Positions 1-6,736 of a stretch of 15,798 nt of DNA are shown here, in pieces. Source of the DNA: Desulfobulbus sp. (GTDB taxonomy: Bacteria > Desulfobacterota > Desulfobulbia > Desulfobulbales > Desulfobulbaceae). The stretch is taken from the NCBI GenBank assembly GCA_028684915.1, contig JAQUEZ010000140.1:1-15798 (forward strand). The letters are read 5' to 3'. The notes beneath the pieces are model-generated. The model was given only the letters and a program-made list of their open reading frames with translations. It had not been told where the DNA came from and did not search any database. Positions within the stretch are counted from its first letter, which is position 1. The number at the start of each line of letters is the position of its first letter. Both the position numbers and the translations under genes were made by a program.

Positions 1-1065
1 CTGCAACTGCATTACGATAATCGGATATTGCCGCTGACCGAGTTGCTGCACCTCTTGGAGACGCTTGAGCAGGAGATCGCCGGATTCGAGGAGTGGGATA
101 TCCCGGCACGGACTGTTTCTCTTCCCTTGAGCTGGGATGATGAGGCCACCCACACCGCGATTCAAAAATACATGCAGTCGGTGCGGCCGGATGCGCCCTG
201 GTGTCCATCCAACATCGAGTTTATCCGCCGGATCAACGGCCTTGACTCGGTTGAAGAGGTCAAGGAGATCCTCTTTAACGCCAGCTATCTGGTCATGGGG
301 CTGGGGGATGTGTACCTGGGCGCGCCTGTGGCCACGCCGCTTGATCCGCGACATCGTTTGGTGACCACCAAATATAATCCTGCCCGTACCTGGACCCCTG
401 AGAATGCGGTGGGGATCGGCGGTGCCTACCTCTGCGTTTACGGCATGGAGGGGCCAGGAGGCTATCAGTTCGTCGGGCGGACGGTGCAGATGTGGAACCG
501 CTACAACACGACTAGGGAGTTTGAGCGGGATAAGCCGTGGTTGTTGCGTTTTTTTGACCAGATCAGGTTCTACCCGGTCAGTCACGAGGAACTCATGCAG
601 ATGCGCCACGATTTCCCTCATGGAGCGGCCGGATTGAAGATAGCAGAGACCAGCTTTAACCTCCGCCAGTATCAAAGTTTCCTTGAAGCCAATCAAGAGG
701 CTATTCAACAGTTCAAAAAGCGGCAGCAAGACGCCTTTGAGGCCGAGCGGCAGGCTTGGATTGATAATGGGCAGCTCAACTTCCATAGCGAAGAGCCACT
801 GGAGAGTGAGCCCGAAGAAACGGTGGCTTTGTTTACAGGCTGCGCGCCAGTGGTCAGTCCGGTGGCGGGCAGCCTGTGGAAGCTACAGGTGGAGGCGGAA
901 GCAACGGTGCAGACTGGCGATACCATAGCCATTGTCGAGTGCATGAAGATGGAGATCAGCCTGAAAGCGCACTGCAACGGGGTGATCAAGCAGATTCTCT
1001 GTGTCGAAGGAGAGCGGGTCGCTGCCGGTCAGTTCTTGGCCAGTGTATTGCCCGAGGAGGTTTGA
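1..1065 (+). CDS. uca: Urea carboxylase, C-terminal part (5' end outside window)
   Basis: This is the 3' part of a biotin-dependent urea carboxylase (EC 6.3.4.6), which carboxylates urea to allophanate using ATP and bicarbonate in the cytoplasm. The frame is open from base 1 with no stop, so the visible 354 codons are only the end of a protein that is normally about 1,200 residues; the biotin carboxylase (ATP-grasp) half lies to the left of the window. Visible first is the end of the KipA/AHS2-type carboxyltransferase domain, with the very characteristic stretch [20 protein letters not shown] near codons 140-159 followed by RTVQMWN. A biotin carrier domain closes the protein, and its biotinylation motif ECMKMEI puts the biotinyl lysine at codon 946-948. 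The internal TTG at base 28 is not a credible start, because homology would begin far upstream. The gene is 3 bp from the allophanate hydrolase gene, so the two form an operon. Identification is secure; only the N-terminus is unseen. Confidence 0.95.
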   Translation: MQLHYDNRILPLTELLHLLETLEQEIAGFEEWDIPARTVSLPLSWDDEATHTAIQKYMQSVRPDAPWCPSNIEFIRRINGLDSVEEVKEILFNASYLVMGLGDVYLGAPVATPLDPRHRLVTTKYNPARTWTPENAVGIGGAYLCVYGMEGPGGYQFVGRTVQMWNRYNTTREFERDKPWLLRFFDQIRFYPVSHEELMQMRHDFPHGAAGLKIAETSFNLRQYQSFLEANQEAIQQFKKRQQDAFEAERQAWIDNGQLNFHSEEPLESEPEETVALFTGCAPVVSPVAGSLWKLQVEAEATVQTGDTIAIVECMKMEISLKAHCNGVIKQILCVEGERVAAGQFLASVLPEEV

Positions 1066-1068
1066 GTC

Positions 1069-2841
1069 ATGCAATTAAATATCGGCTATCTGCAGGAACA
1101 GTATCGCAAGGCTGAATTTACCCCACGCCAGCTCATCACCGATCTTTTGGCTCTGTGCCGGGACGAGGATCCGGCCATCTGGATTCATCTGTTGACTGAG
1201 TCCGAGATCGAGCCCTATTTACAGCGCCTGGAGTCGGCGTCAATGGACGATCTGCCCCTCTACGGAATCCCCTTTGCCATCAAGGACAATATCGACCTGG
1301 CAGGAGTGCCAACAACCGCTGCCTGCCCGGAATTCAGTTATCTGCCCGAGGAGTCGGCCACGGTGGTGACGCTGTTGATTCAGGCCGGGGCTATTCCCTT
1401 GGGCAAGACCAATCTGGATCAGTTTGCCACCGGCCTGGTGGGCACGCGTTCGCCCTATGGCATCTGCGCCAATAGCTTTAATCCCGATTTTATTCCCGGT
1501 GGTTCCAGCAGCGGCTCGGCTGTGGCTGTGGCCAAGGGGCTGTGTACCTTTGCTTTAGGCACGGATACCGCCGGTTCGGGCCGGGTTCCGGCTGCCTTTA
1601 ACAATATTATGGGCCTCAAACCCTCTCGTGGCCTGCTCAGCACCAAGGGCGTGGTCCCGGCCTGCCGCAGCCTTGACTGTGTGTCGATTTTTGCCCTCTG
1701 TAGCGGAGATGCTGAGGCCGTCTTGCGGGTAGCCGCCGTTCATGATCCCAAGGATCCTTATTCCCGCCGCGTTGGAGCCGGTTGCCTCAATGGGGGAGGA
1801 GAGAGTGCGTTTACCTTTGCCGTGCCTGAAGATGGGCAGCTGGAATTTTTTGGTAATGCGGCCTATGCGCAGAGTTTTGTGGACACCACGACCTTGCTGG
1901 AATCACTCGGTGGGAAAAAACAGCGTGTTAATCTGCAACCCTTTACTGAGGCGGCCAAACTCCTTTACGAGGGGCCCTGGGTTGCGGAGCGCACAGCAGC
2001 AGTCGGTCCTTTTCTCCAAGCGTCCCCTGAGGCCGGGCATCCGGTCACCAGGCAGATTATTTGCAACAGCCAGGACTTCACTGCAGTCGACCTTTTTCAG
2101 GCGCAATATAAACTGCAGGCTCTCAGGACGCAAACCGATGCAATCCTTGCTCAGGTCGACTGCCTGGTCCTGCCCACCGCCGGAACCTGTTACACCCGTA
2201 AGGAAGTACAGGCCGATCCGATGCGGCTCAACAGCAATCTGGGCATCTATACCAATTTCATGAACCTGCTCGATTACTGCGGACTCGCTGTGCCGGCGAG
2301 CACCAACGGTCCGGTGCCCTTTGGAGTTACCCTGGTGGCTCCGGTATTCCACGAAAATATCCTGCTGGCACTCGGTTCCCGGCTTCATGAGGCTGCAAGG
2401 TTGCCCATGGGTACCGGCGATCAACTGCCGCCTCCATACGCTGCGCCCATAGGCGAAGACAGCGTATTGCTCATGGTTTGTGGTGCCCATCTGCAGGGGC
2501 TGCCGCTCAATCGTCAGTTGGTGGAGCTCCATGCACACCTGGTGAAGCGGACTGCCACTGCTGCCACGTACCGTATGTTTGCCCTCGAAACCCAGCCGCC
2601 TAAACCGGGGCTGATTCGAGACGTACACAAGGGCGCCGCCATTGAAGTGGAGGTTTACTCTATACCACTGAAAAATCTTGGTCCTTTTACCGCCCAAATT
2701 CCCCATCCGCTCGGCATCGGCAAGGTGGAGCTGGCAGATGGATCCTGGGTAAGCGGCTTTATCGCCGAGCCCGTAGTGATGGAGCAGGGAAGGGAGATTA
2801 CCTCGTTTGGCGGTTGGCGGGCATACCTCACCCAGCGATAA
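1069..2841 (+). CDS. atzF: Allophanate hydrolase
   Basis: This 590-residue cytoplasmic amidase-signature enzyme (EC 3.5.1.54) hydrolyses allophanate, the product of the preceding urea carboxylase, to ammonia and CO2. The Ser-cisSer-Lys triad is visible: Lys72 in IKDNIDLAG, cis-Ser146 in GGSSSGS and nucleophile Ser170 in GTDTAGSGRVP. Their spacing matches the AtzF family, where the equivalents are K91, S165 and S189. The C-terminal domain (about 455-590) has the family features VCGAHLQGLPLN, IPHPLGIG and DGSWVSGF; in related enzymes this domain takes part in a second step that finishes breakdown of the intermediate. Length is typical of a stand-alone AtzF. The ATG at 1069 is preceded by GAGGAGG, which lies inside the last codons of urea carboxylase, so translation is probably coupled. 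In yeast the two activities are fused as one urea amidolyase; here they are separate polypeptides. The gene ends 25 bp from the convergent flavoprotein gene, and no obvious terminator lies between them. Confidence 0.96.
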   Translation: MQLNIGYLQEQYRKAEFTPRQLITDLLALCRDEDPAIWIHLLTESEIEPYLQRLESASMDDLPLYGIPFAIKDNIDLAGVPTTAACPEFSYLPEESATVVTLLIQAGAIPLGKTNLDQFATGLVGTRSPYGICANSFNPDFIPGGSSSGSAVAVAKGLCTFALGTDTAGSGRVPAAFNNIMGLKPSRGLLSTKGVVPACRSLDCVSIFALCSGDAEAVLRVAAVHDPKDPYSRRVGAGCLNGGGESAFTFAVPEDGQLEFFGNAAYAQSFVDTTTLLESLGGKKQRVNLQPFTEAAKLLYEGPWVAERTAAVGPFLQASPEAGHPVTRQIICNSQDFTAVDLFQAQYKLQALRTQTDAILAQVDCLVLPTAGTCYTRKEVQADPMRLNSNLGIYTNFMNLLDYCGLAVPASTNGPVPFGVTLVAPVFHENILLALGSRLHEAARLPMGTGDQLPPPYAAPIGEDSVLLMVCGAHLQGLPLNRQLVELHAHLVKRTATAATYRMFALETQPPKPGLIRDVHKGAAIEVEVYSIPLKNLGPFTAQIPHPLGIGKVELADGSWVSGFIAEPVVMEQGREITSFGGWRAYLTQR

Positions 2842-2866
2842 GGGCGTGGCCACCCAAGAGGCTGTA

Positions 2867-3982
2867 TTAGTCGCTGCCCTTGAACGCCTTGATAAATTTT
2901 CGGTCAATTTGATCCTTGAGATAAAAGGCCAATTTCCCTGAAAACGTTATGGACCATTTGGATAAAATACCCTCGCCATCTCCCAGGTTGTAGATGAGCA
3001 GGTAGGTGCCGCCGGGTTGGAATTTTTTTAGTGGTTCGTTTGCAAGCGCGGCGAACAGGTTGTGGTACAACACCGGATTTTGGCGTACGGCATAGACACC
3101 GACCTTAGCCAGGGGCTCGTTTTCAAAATAAATGCAGTCGCCGCCACCAAAGATATGGGGAGAGCCCACTGACTGGAGGTAGGCGTTCACCCGCAGCCCA
3201 CCGTCAGGGCCGACAGGCAAACCGGACCGGGAAAAAAGGGGCGATGGTTTGACGCCTATTGAGAAAAAAAGAAGATCAGCTTGGTGTTCCTGACCATTTT
3301 CGAGCATGATCCTGTCGTCCGTTACCTGCTGCACGTAGCCGTTTTCGAGAATTTCCACTCCCTTGCGCGCGAGAATCCTTCTGGCCAGGGTGCGGACTCG
3401 CTCGGGCCTGGCGGAAAGAAAATGGCGCCCTGCAAAAATGCGGATAATTGGCATGGTGACAGCCTTGCTTCGACACAACTGATGGATATTCCCGGCTATT
3501 TCAACAGCGGAAGGGCCGCCCCCGATCACCGCAATGGTCATCTGCGTGGATGCCGTTGATGCAAGTATCCGTTGTTGCGCTCTATGCAGATCCTCTATGG
3601 GCTTGGCGGTGAAAATATTGACCGCATTCCCCTGAATCATTTCTCTGGGAACGTAAGACCCAGCATTGCAGGAAAGCACATCATAAGGGAGAGGTGTTTT
3701 CTTGCCCTTCAGATAGAGCTGCTGCGCAACGGGATCGATTCTTTCGACCTTGTCGAGAATGAATTGCCCGCCTTGAGCCTCGACAATCTTCCGGGTTGCA
3801 AATCGAATGTCTTCAGGGCGATAGGTTCCACCCAGCATTCCCGGTCCCATACCGCTGTAGTAGTGGTGTTCGGAAGGTTGAATGACCGTGACCCCGAATC
3901 CCTTGTCAATGAACCTGCGGAGGTTGGCCAGGGTGAGCATGTGGGCATGACCGCCGCCGATAAGCACGAGTTGTTTGTTCAT
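2867..3982 (-). CDS. FAD/NAD(P)-dependent oxidoreductase, SelD-flavodomain/NDH-2-like
   Basis: This 371-residue two-dinucleotide-binding-domain flavoprotein has an N-terminal FAD-binding GGGHAH motif (9-14), the YYSGMGPGMLGG segment (41-52), a second nucleotide-binding motif AVIGGGPSAVE (151-161, NAD(P)H) and the C-terminal FAD-contact motif IFGGGDC (277-283). The GGGHAH start, the YSGM-PG segment and the C-terminal FSGK..FYLKDQIDRKF signature resemble the flavoprotein module fused to the N-terminus of SelD (selenide, water dikinase) in some bacteria; type II NADH dehydrogenases and sulfide:quinone reductases are more distant relatives. The kinase half of SelD is absent, so this is a free-standing version and its electron acceptor cannot be read from sequence. 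I see no CxxC redox pair typical of disulfide reductases. ATG at 3982 is preceded by AGGGTGA at proper spacing. It is convergent with atzF and lies 272 bp downstream of the acetoacetyl-CoA synthetase gene. Family is confident; substrate unknown. Confidence 0.85.
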   Translation of the reverse strand: MNKQLVLIGGGHAHMLTLANLRRFIDKGFGVTVIQPSEHHYYSGMGPGMLGGTYRPEDIRFATRKIVEAQGGQFILDKVERIDPVAQQLYLKGKKTPLPYDVLSCNAGSYVPREMIQGNAVNIFTAKPIEDLHRAQQRILASTASTQMTIAVIGGGPSAVEIAGNIHQLCRSKAVTMPIIRIFAGRHFLSARPERVRTLARRILARKGVEILENGYVQQVTDDRIMLENGQEHQADLLFFSIGVKPSPLFSRSGLPVGPDGGLRVNAYLQSVGSPHIFGGGDCIYFENEPLAKVGVYAVRQNPVLYHNLFAALANEPLKKFQPGGTYLLIYNLGDGEGILSKWSITFSGKLAFYLKDQIDRKFIKAFKGSD

Positions 3983-4015
3983 CGCTCACCCTAAAGTTAC
4001 CCTGATGTCTGGTCC

Positions 4016-4040
4016 CGGCTCTTCCTGTGCTGGAGAGCCG
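4016..4040 (-). promoter_or_regulatory. Stem-loop in the 5' leader of the flavoprotein gene
   Basis: A perfect 7-bp inverted repeat, CGGCTCT/AGAGCCG, is separated by 11 bases. Read on the minus strand, two further C:G pairs can form inside it across a single bulged A, leaving a loop of about 6 bases. It lies 34-58 bp upstream of the ATG at 3982, with no U-run after it, so it is not a classical terminator. It may be a leader hairpin or a protein-binding dyad; its function is unknown. Confidence 0.45.
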
Positions 4041-4049
4041 TACAAGCAT

Positions 4050-4080
4050 TTCTGCCGTCTGTTTAATGCCACAGGCAGAA
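4050..4080 (-). promoter_or_regulatory. Second inverted repeat upstream of the flavoprotein gene
   Basis: A perfect 7-bp inverted repeat, TTCTGCC/GGCAGAA, is separated by 17 bases. It sits 9 bp from the 4016-4040 stem-loop on the upstream side of the flavoprotein gene. Two well-formed stems in tandem suggest a structured leader or tandem operator sites. No known riboswitch consensus was recognised by eye. Confidence 0.35.
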
Positions 4081-4103
4081 CTCTGGATGCTGAGGTTGTA
4101 ATT

Positions 4104-4195
4104 GTCGTTCTCGTAAAAACTCTCGAGAACGACGTTTCGAGCTTCGTAACATACTGTATTTACAGTACGTGAATTCTCGGATTTCGACTTTTTAC
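4104..4195. repeat. Palindrome-rich repeat element (MITE/REP-like candidate)
   Basis: Three nested symmetries occur in about 90 bp. The first is a perfect 10-bp inverted repeat, GTCGTTCTCG (4104-4113) and CGAGAACGAC (4124-4133), with a 10-base spacer. The second is a perfect dyad, TACTGTA-TT-TACAGTA (4152-4167). The third is an outer terminal pair, GTAAAAA (4113-4119) and TTTTTAC (4189-4195), continued by partly matching TCG/CGA-rich sequence. The layout resembles a short non-coding mobile or REP-like element between two minus-strand genes. The TACTGTA dyad looks superficially like a LexA box, but its halves are too close for the E. coli consensus (CTG-N10-CAG). No transposase is present. A protein-binding regulatory region is the alternative. 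Confidence 0.45.
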
Positions 4196-4254
4196 TAGGC
4201 CATCATAATTGCCGGCCGCTCAGGAAATCGAAGTATTTACGGCGCCATCAACCC

Positions 4255-6267
4255 TCATTGCTGCAGCTGCGGTAAATCGGCAAACAGCAGCAAGACCTCC
4301 GGGTTTTTCAGGGCATCTTTGTTGGTCACCTCTTTGCCGTGCACAATTTTGTGTACCGCCATCTCCACCTTCTTCATGTTCAGGGTGTAGGGAATATCCT
4401 CGACCTGGACGATCTTGGCCGGTACGTGGCGTGGCGAGGCACCCTGGCCGATTTCCGTTCTAATCTTTTGCTCCAGCATCGGGTTTAATTCACTGCCTTC
4501 GGATAACTTAACAAAGAGTACCACCCGTACGTCGTTATTCCAGCGTTGACCGATGACCACCGAATCATCCACGCCGTCGATTTGCTCCATGATCCGGTAA
4601 ATTTCCGCCGTACCGATACGCACTCCGCCGGGATTGAGGGTGGCATCAGATCGTCCGTAAATGATTAGGCCACCCCGATTGGTCACCTCGACATAGTCGC
4701 CATGGGTCCAGATACCGGGAAAGCTATGGAAGTAGGCGGCACGGTATTTGGCACCGTCCGCATCATCCCAAAAGTAAATCGGCATCGACGGAAAGGGCGC
4801 GGTACAGACCAGTTCTCCCTGCTGTCCCACTACCGTTTTGCCGTCTTCATTGTAGGCAAAGACTTTCATTCCCAGGCCGCGACACTGCAATTCACCCTCA
4901 AAGACCGCTCCCATGGGATTACCCAGGGCGAAGCAACCGTTGAGGTCTGATCCGCCCGAGATCGAGGCAAGTTGCATATCCGCTTTGATTGCAGTGTAGG
5001 TAAAATGAAAATCTTCCCGTGACAGAGGCGATCCGGTGGAGAGCAGGGCTCGAAGCGGCCCGAGGTCGACAATTTCCTTTGGCCGAACCCCGGCCTTTTT
5101 CAGGGCAGCGATGTACCCGGCACTGGTTCCGAACACCGAAATTTTCTCCTCCTCAGCCATTTTCCACAGCGCATCCGGGGCGGGATGGAAGGGGTTACCA
5201 TCATAGAGCACCAGGGTTGCGCCGACCCCGAGTCCCGCCACGAGCCAGTTCCACATCATCCAGCCACAGGTGGTGAAGTAGAAGAGTGTGTCCTCTCGTT
5301 TGACGTCGGTGTGCAGCAGCTGTTCCTTGAGTTGGTTGATCAACACCCCGCCCGCCGACTGCACCATGCATTTTGGGAGACCGGTGGTTCCTGAGGAGTA
5401 CATGATGTACACCGGGTGGCTAAAGGGCAGTTGGGCAAAGTCGATTTCAGGGGAATTGTTGCCGTTGTTGGCGATGAAATCTTGCCAGTGGAGTGCGCGC
5501 TCGCCAAGTGCGCCTAGATCGGGGCTCTCACTGATGTAGGGAACCACGACGATCTTTTCCAGGCTAGGCAGGTGGGAGATGATGCCGCCGATTCGTTCCA
5601 GGCTATCAATTGGTCGGCCTTTAAAAAAATAGCCGTCAGCAGTGAACAGGACCTTGGGCCGGGTCTGGCCAAAGCGATCGAGCACTCCCTTGGTGCCGAA
5701 ATCCGGTGAACAGGATGACCAGATCGCGCCGATGGCGGTGGCGGCAAGCATGGCGATGATCGATTCGGGCATATTCGGTAGGAAGCCGACCACCCGGTCG
5801 CCGATTTCAACGCCTACTAGGCGGAGGGCAGCGGCCACCTTCGCGACCTCCCGATACAGTTCGGCATAGCTCAGCGTTTTGCGTATTGCATCTTCACCGC
5901 GAAAGATCAGCGCGGTTTGATCATCCCGATAGCGCAACAGGTTCTCGGCAAAGTTGAGCCGTGCTCCGCGAAACCACTGTGCACCGGGCATTTTGCTCGG
6001 GTCGTCAATTACCTCGTCATAGGGTTGGGAGGCAATGATCCCCGCGTATTGCCAGAATTCACTCCAAAAAGCGGCAAGCTCACTGACCGACCAGTCGTAC
6101 AGTTCGTCATAATTGGAAAAGTTCTTGGCCTGGTTGCGGTTCACTTGCTCGATGAAACAGGCCAGGTTGGTTTGGCTGATTCGCTCTTCAGACGGCTGCC
6201 AGAGAGGTTGAACGTTTGCTGTAGCGGATAGCTGAACAGGCTGTGCCGGTTGTTGTGGTTGTCCCAT
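4255..6267 (-). CDS. Acetoacetyl-CoA synthetase (acetoacetate--CoA ligase)
   Basis: This 670-residue cytoplasmic ANL-superfamily ligase (EC 6.2.1.16) converts acetoacetate, ATP and CoA to acetoacetyl-CoA, AMP and PPi, feeding ketone-body use or polyhydroxybutyrate/acyl metabolism. The family N-terminal signature PLWQPSEERI is at 21-30. The P-loop YSSGTTGLPK is at 290-299, the long A5-type region SGGSDLNGCFALGNP at 437-451, the adenylate-binding THGDYVEV at 521-528, YGRSDATLNPGGVRIGTAEIY at the hinge (537-557), and the putative catalytic lysine K632 lies in NMKKVEMAV. Length and motifs distinguish it from acetyl-CoA synthetase. Before the conserved region there is a Pro/Gln-rich lead (MGQPQQPAQPVQ) of about 20 residues. 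The ATG at 6267 has an AGGGGGA ribosome binding site four bases upstream. The gene stands alone: 469 bp separate it from the permease gene upstream and 272 bp from the flavoprotein gene downstream. Neighbours give no pathway partner such as a thiolase or CoA transferase. Confidence 0.95.
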   Translation of the reverse strand: MGQPQQPAQPVQLSATANVQPLWQPSEERISQTNLACFIEQVNRNQAKNFSNYDELYDWSVSELAAFWSEFWQYAGIIASQPYDEVIDDPSKMPGAQWFRGARLNFAENLLRYRDDQTALIFRGEDAIRKTLSYAELYREVAKVAAALRLVGVEIGDRVVGFLPNMPESIIAMLAATAIGAIWSSCSPDFGTKGVLDRFGQTRPKVLFTADGYFFKGRPIDSLERIGGIISHLPSLEKIVVVPYISESPDLGALGERALHWQDFIANNGNNSPEIDFAQLPFSHPVYIMYSSGTTGLPKCMVQSAGGVLINQLKEQLLHTDVKREDTLFYFTTCGWMMWNWLVAGLGVGATLVLYDGNPFHPAPDALWKMAEEEKISVFGTSAGYIAALKKAGVRPKEIVDLGPLRALLSTGSPLSREDFHFTYTAIKADMQLASISGGSDLNGCFALGNPMGAVFEGELQCRGLGMKVFAYNEDGKTVVGQQGELVCTAPFPSMPIYFWDDADGAKYRAAYFHSFPGIWTHGDYVEVTNRGGLIIYGRSDATLNPGGVRIGTAEIYRIMEQIDGVDDSVVIGQRWNNDVRVVLFVKLSEGSELNPMLEQKIRTEIGQGASPRHVPAKIVQVEDIPYTLNMKKVEMAVHKIVHGKEVTNKDALKNPEVLLLFADLPQLQQ

Positions 6268-6335
6268 AATTCCCCCTGTTGTCCGTGATCAGATGGCCGA
6301 TATTGTAGAAAAAACTGCAACGGTTAGAGACAAGG

Positions 6336-6358
6336 CATTTGGAAATCATCTCCAAGTG
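6336..6358. promoter_or_regulatory. Imperfect dyad upstream of acetoacetyl-CoA synthetase
   Basis: The half-sites CATTTGGA (6336-6343) and TCCAAGTG (6351-6358) are complementary at seven of eight positions, with 7 bases between them. The dyad lies about 70-90 bp upstream of the ATG at 6267 and about 30 bp upstream of the minus-strand TACAAT. Its position and symmetry would suit an operator for a dimeric regulator, but this rests on symmetry alone. Confidence 0.25.
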
Positions 6359-6562
6359 GATTTACTTCAGCAGATTACCACCTTTTTTTCTAACACCCTG
6401 GGGGGTGATGTGCAACAAGTTGATAAGACGAATTTTTCAATATAAATCGATGAGATATTGAGTGGCTCAACGCGTAGCGAAAAGCAGGATGGGGAATGGG
6501 AAAAAGGTGACGTGGTCGATTGGATCAGGAAAGGGATGGATTGCGAGCGAACAGGGAACACG

Positions 6563-6577
6563 GGGCCGTTTCGGCCC
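6563..6577. terminator. GC-rich hairpin downstream of the NRPS-permease operon
   Basis: A perfect 6-bp GC inverted repeat, GGGCCG/CGGCCC, has a TTT loop and lies about 160 bp after the permease stop. On the minus strand no U-run follows, so it is not a canonical intrinsic terminator. On the plus strand a T-rich tract (about 6601-6611) follows, but only after more than 20 bases. It is the most stable hairpin in the interval and may mark the 3' end of the operon transcript. Confidence 0.25.
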
Positions 6578-6736
6578 GGCTACGGCGCATTATTCGAATA
6601 CTTTTTTCTTTCCCCGACTTAGATGAAAATGGCTGGCGGCAGTCAGGCGGGAAGCATCGATCCAGCACTCCAAGCCAGGTTGATCTGGGGCGATCGTTGA
6701 TATGGTCCAGGTCCAGTACATCGATAACAGGGGGCA

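Larger units (their letters stand above)
6268..6736. other. Gene-poor interval of 469 bp upstream of acetoacetyl-CoA synthetase
   Basis: No convincing coding region is seen on either strand. The interval holds the 5' region of the acetoacetyl-CoA synthetase gene, with a -10-like TACAAT on the minus strand (6302-6307) that lacks a good -35 at the usual spacing. It also holds an imperfect dyad at 6336-6358, a CACCC/GGGTG repeat at 6394-6407, and a GGGCCG-TTT-CGGCCC hairpin at 6563-6577 downstream of the permease gene. A 70-codon reading frame starts with an ATG overlapping the permease stop (TGATG at 6735-6739), but its composition is not protein-like. Confidence 0.6.

Noticed and set aside
1903..2907. 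A 334-codon minus-strand open frame antisense to allophanate hydrolase.
   Set aside because: It lies opposite a clearly conserved enzyme, shows no domain, and is a by-product of the codon composition of atzF.
4152..4167. TACTGTA-TT-TACAGTA as a LexA (SOS) box.
   Set aside because: The E. coli box needs CTG-N10-CAG, while here only six bases separate CTG from CAG; no SOS gene is adjacent.
6394..6407. CACCC-TGGG-GGGTG as an intrinsic terminator.
   Set aside because: No T-run follows the hairpin on either strand; the nearby T-tract lies before it on the plus strand.
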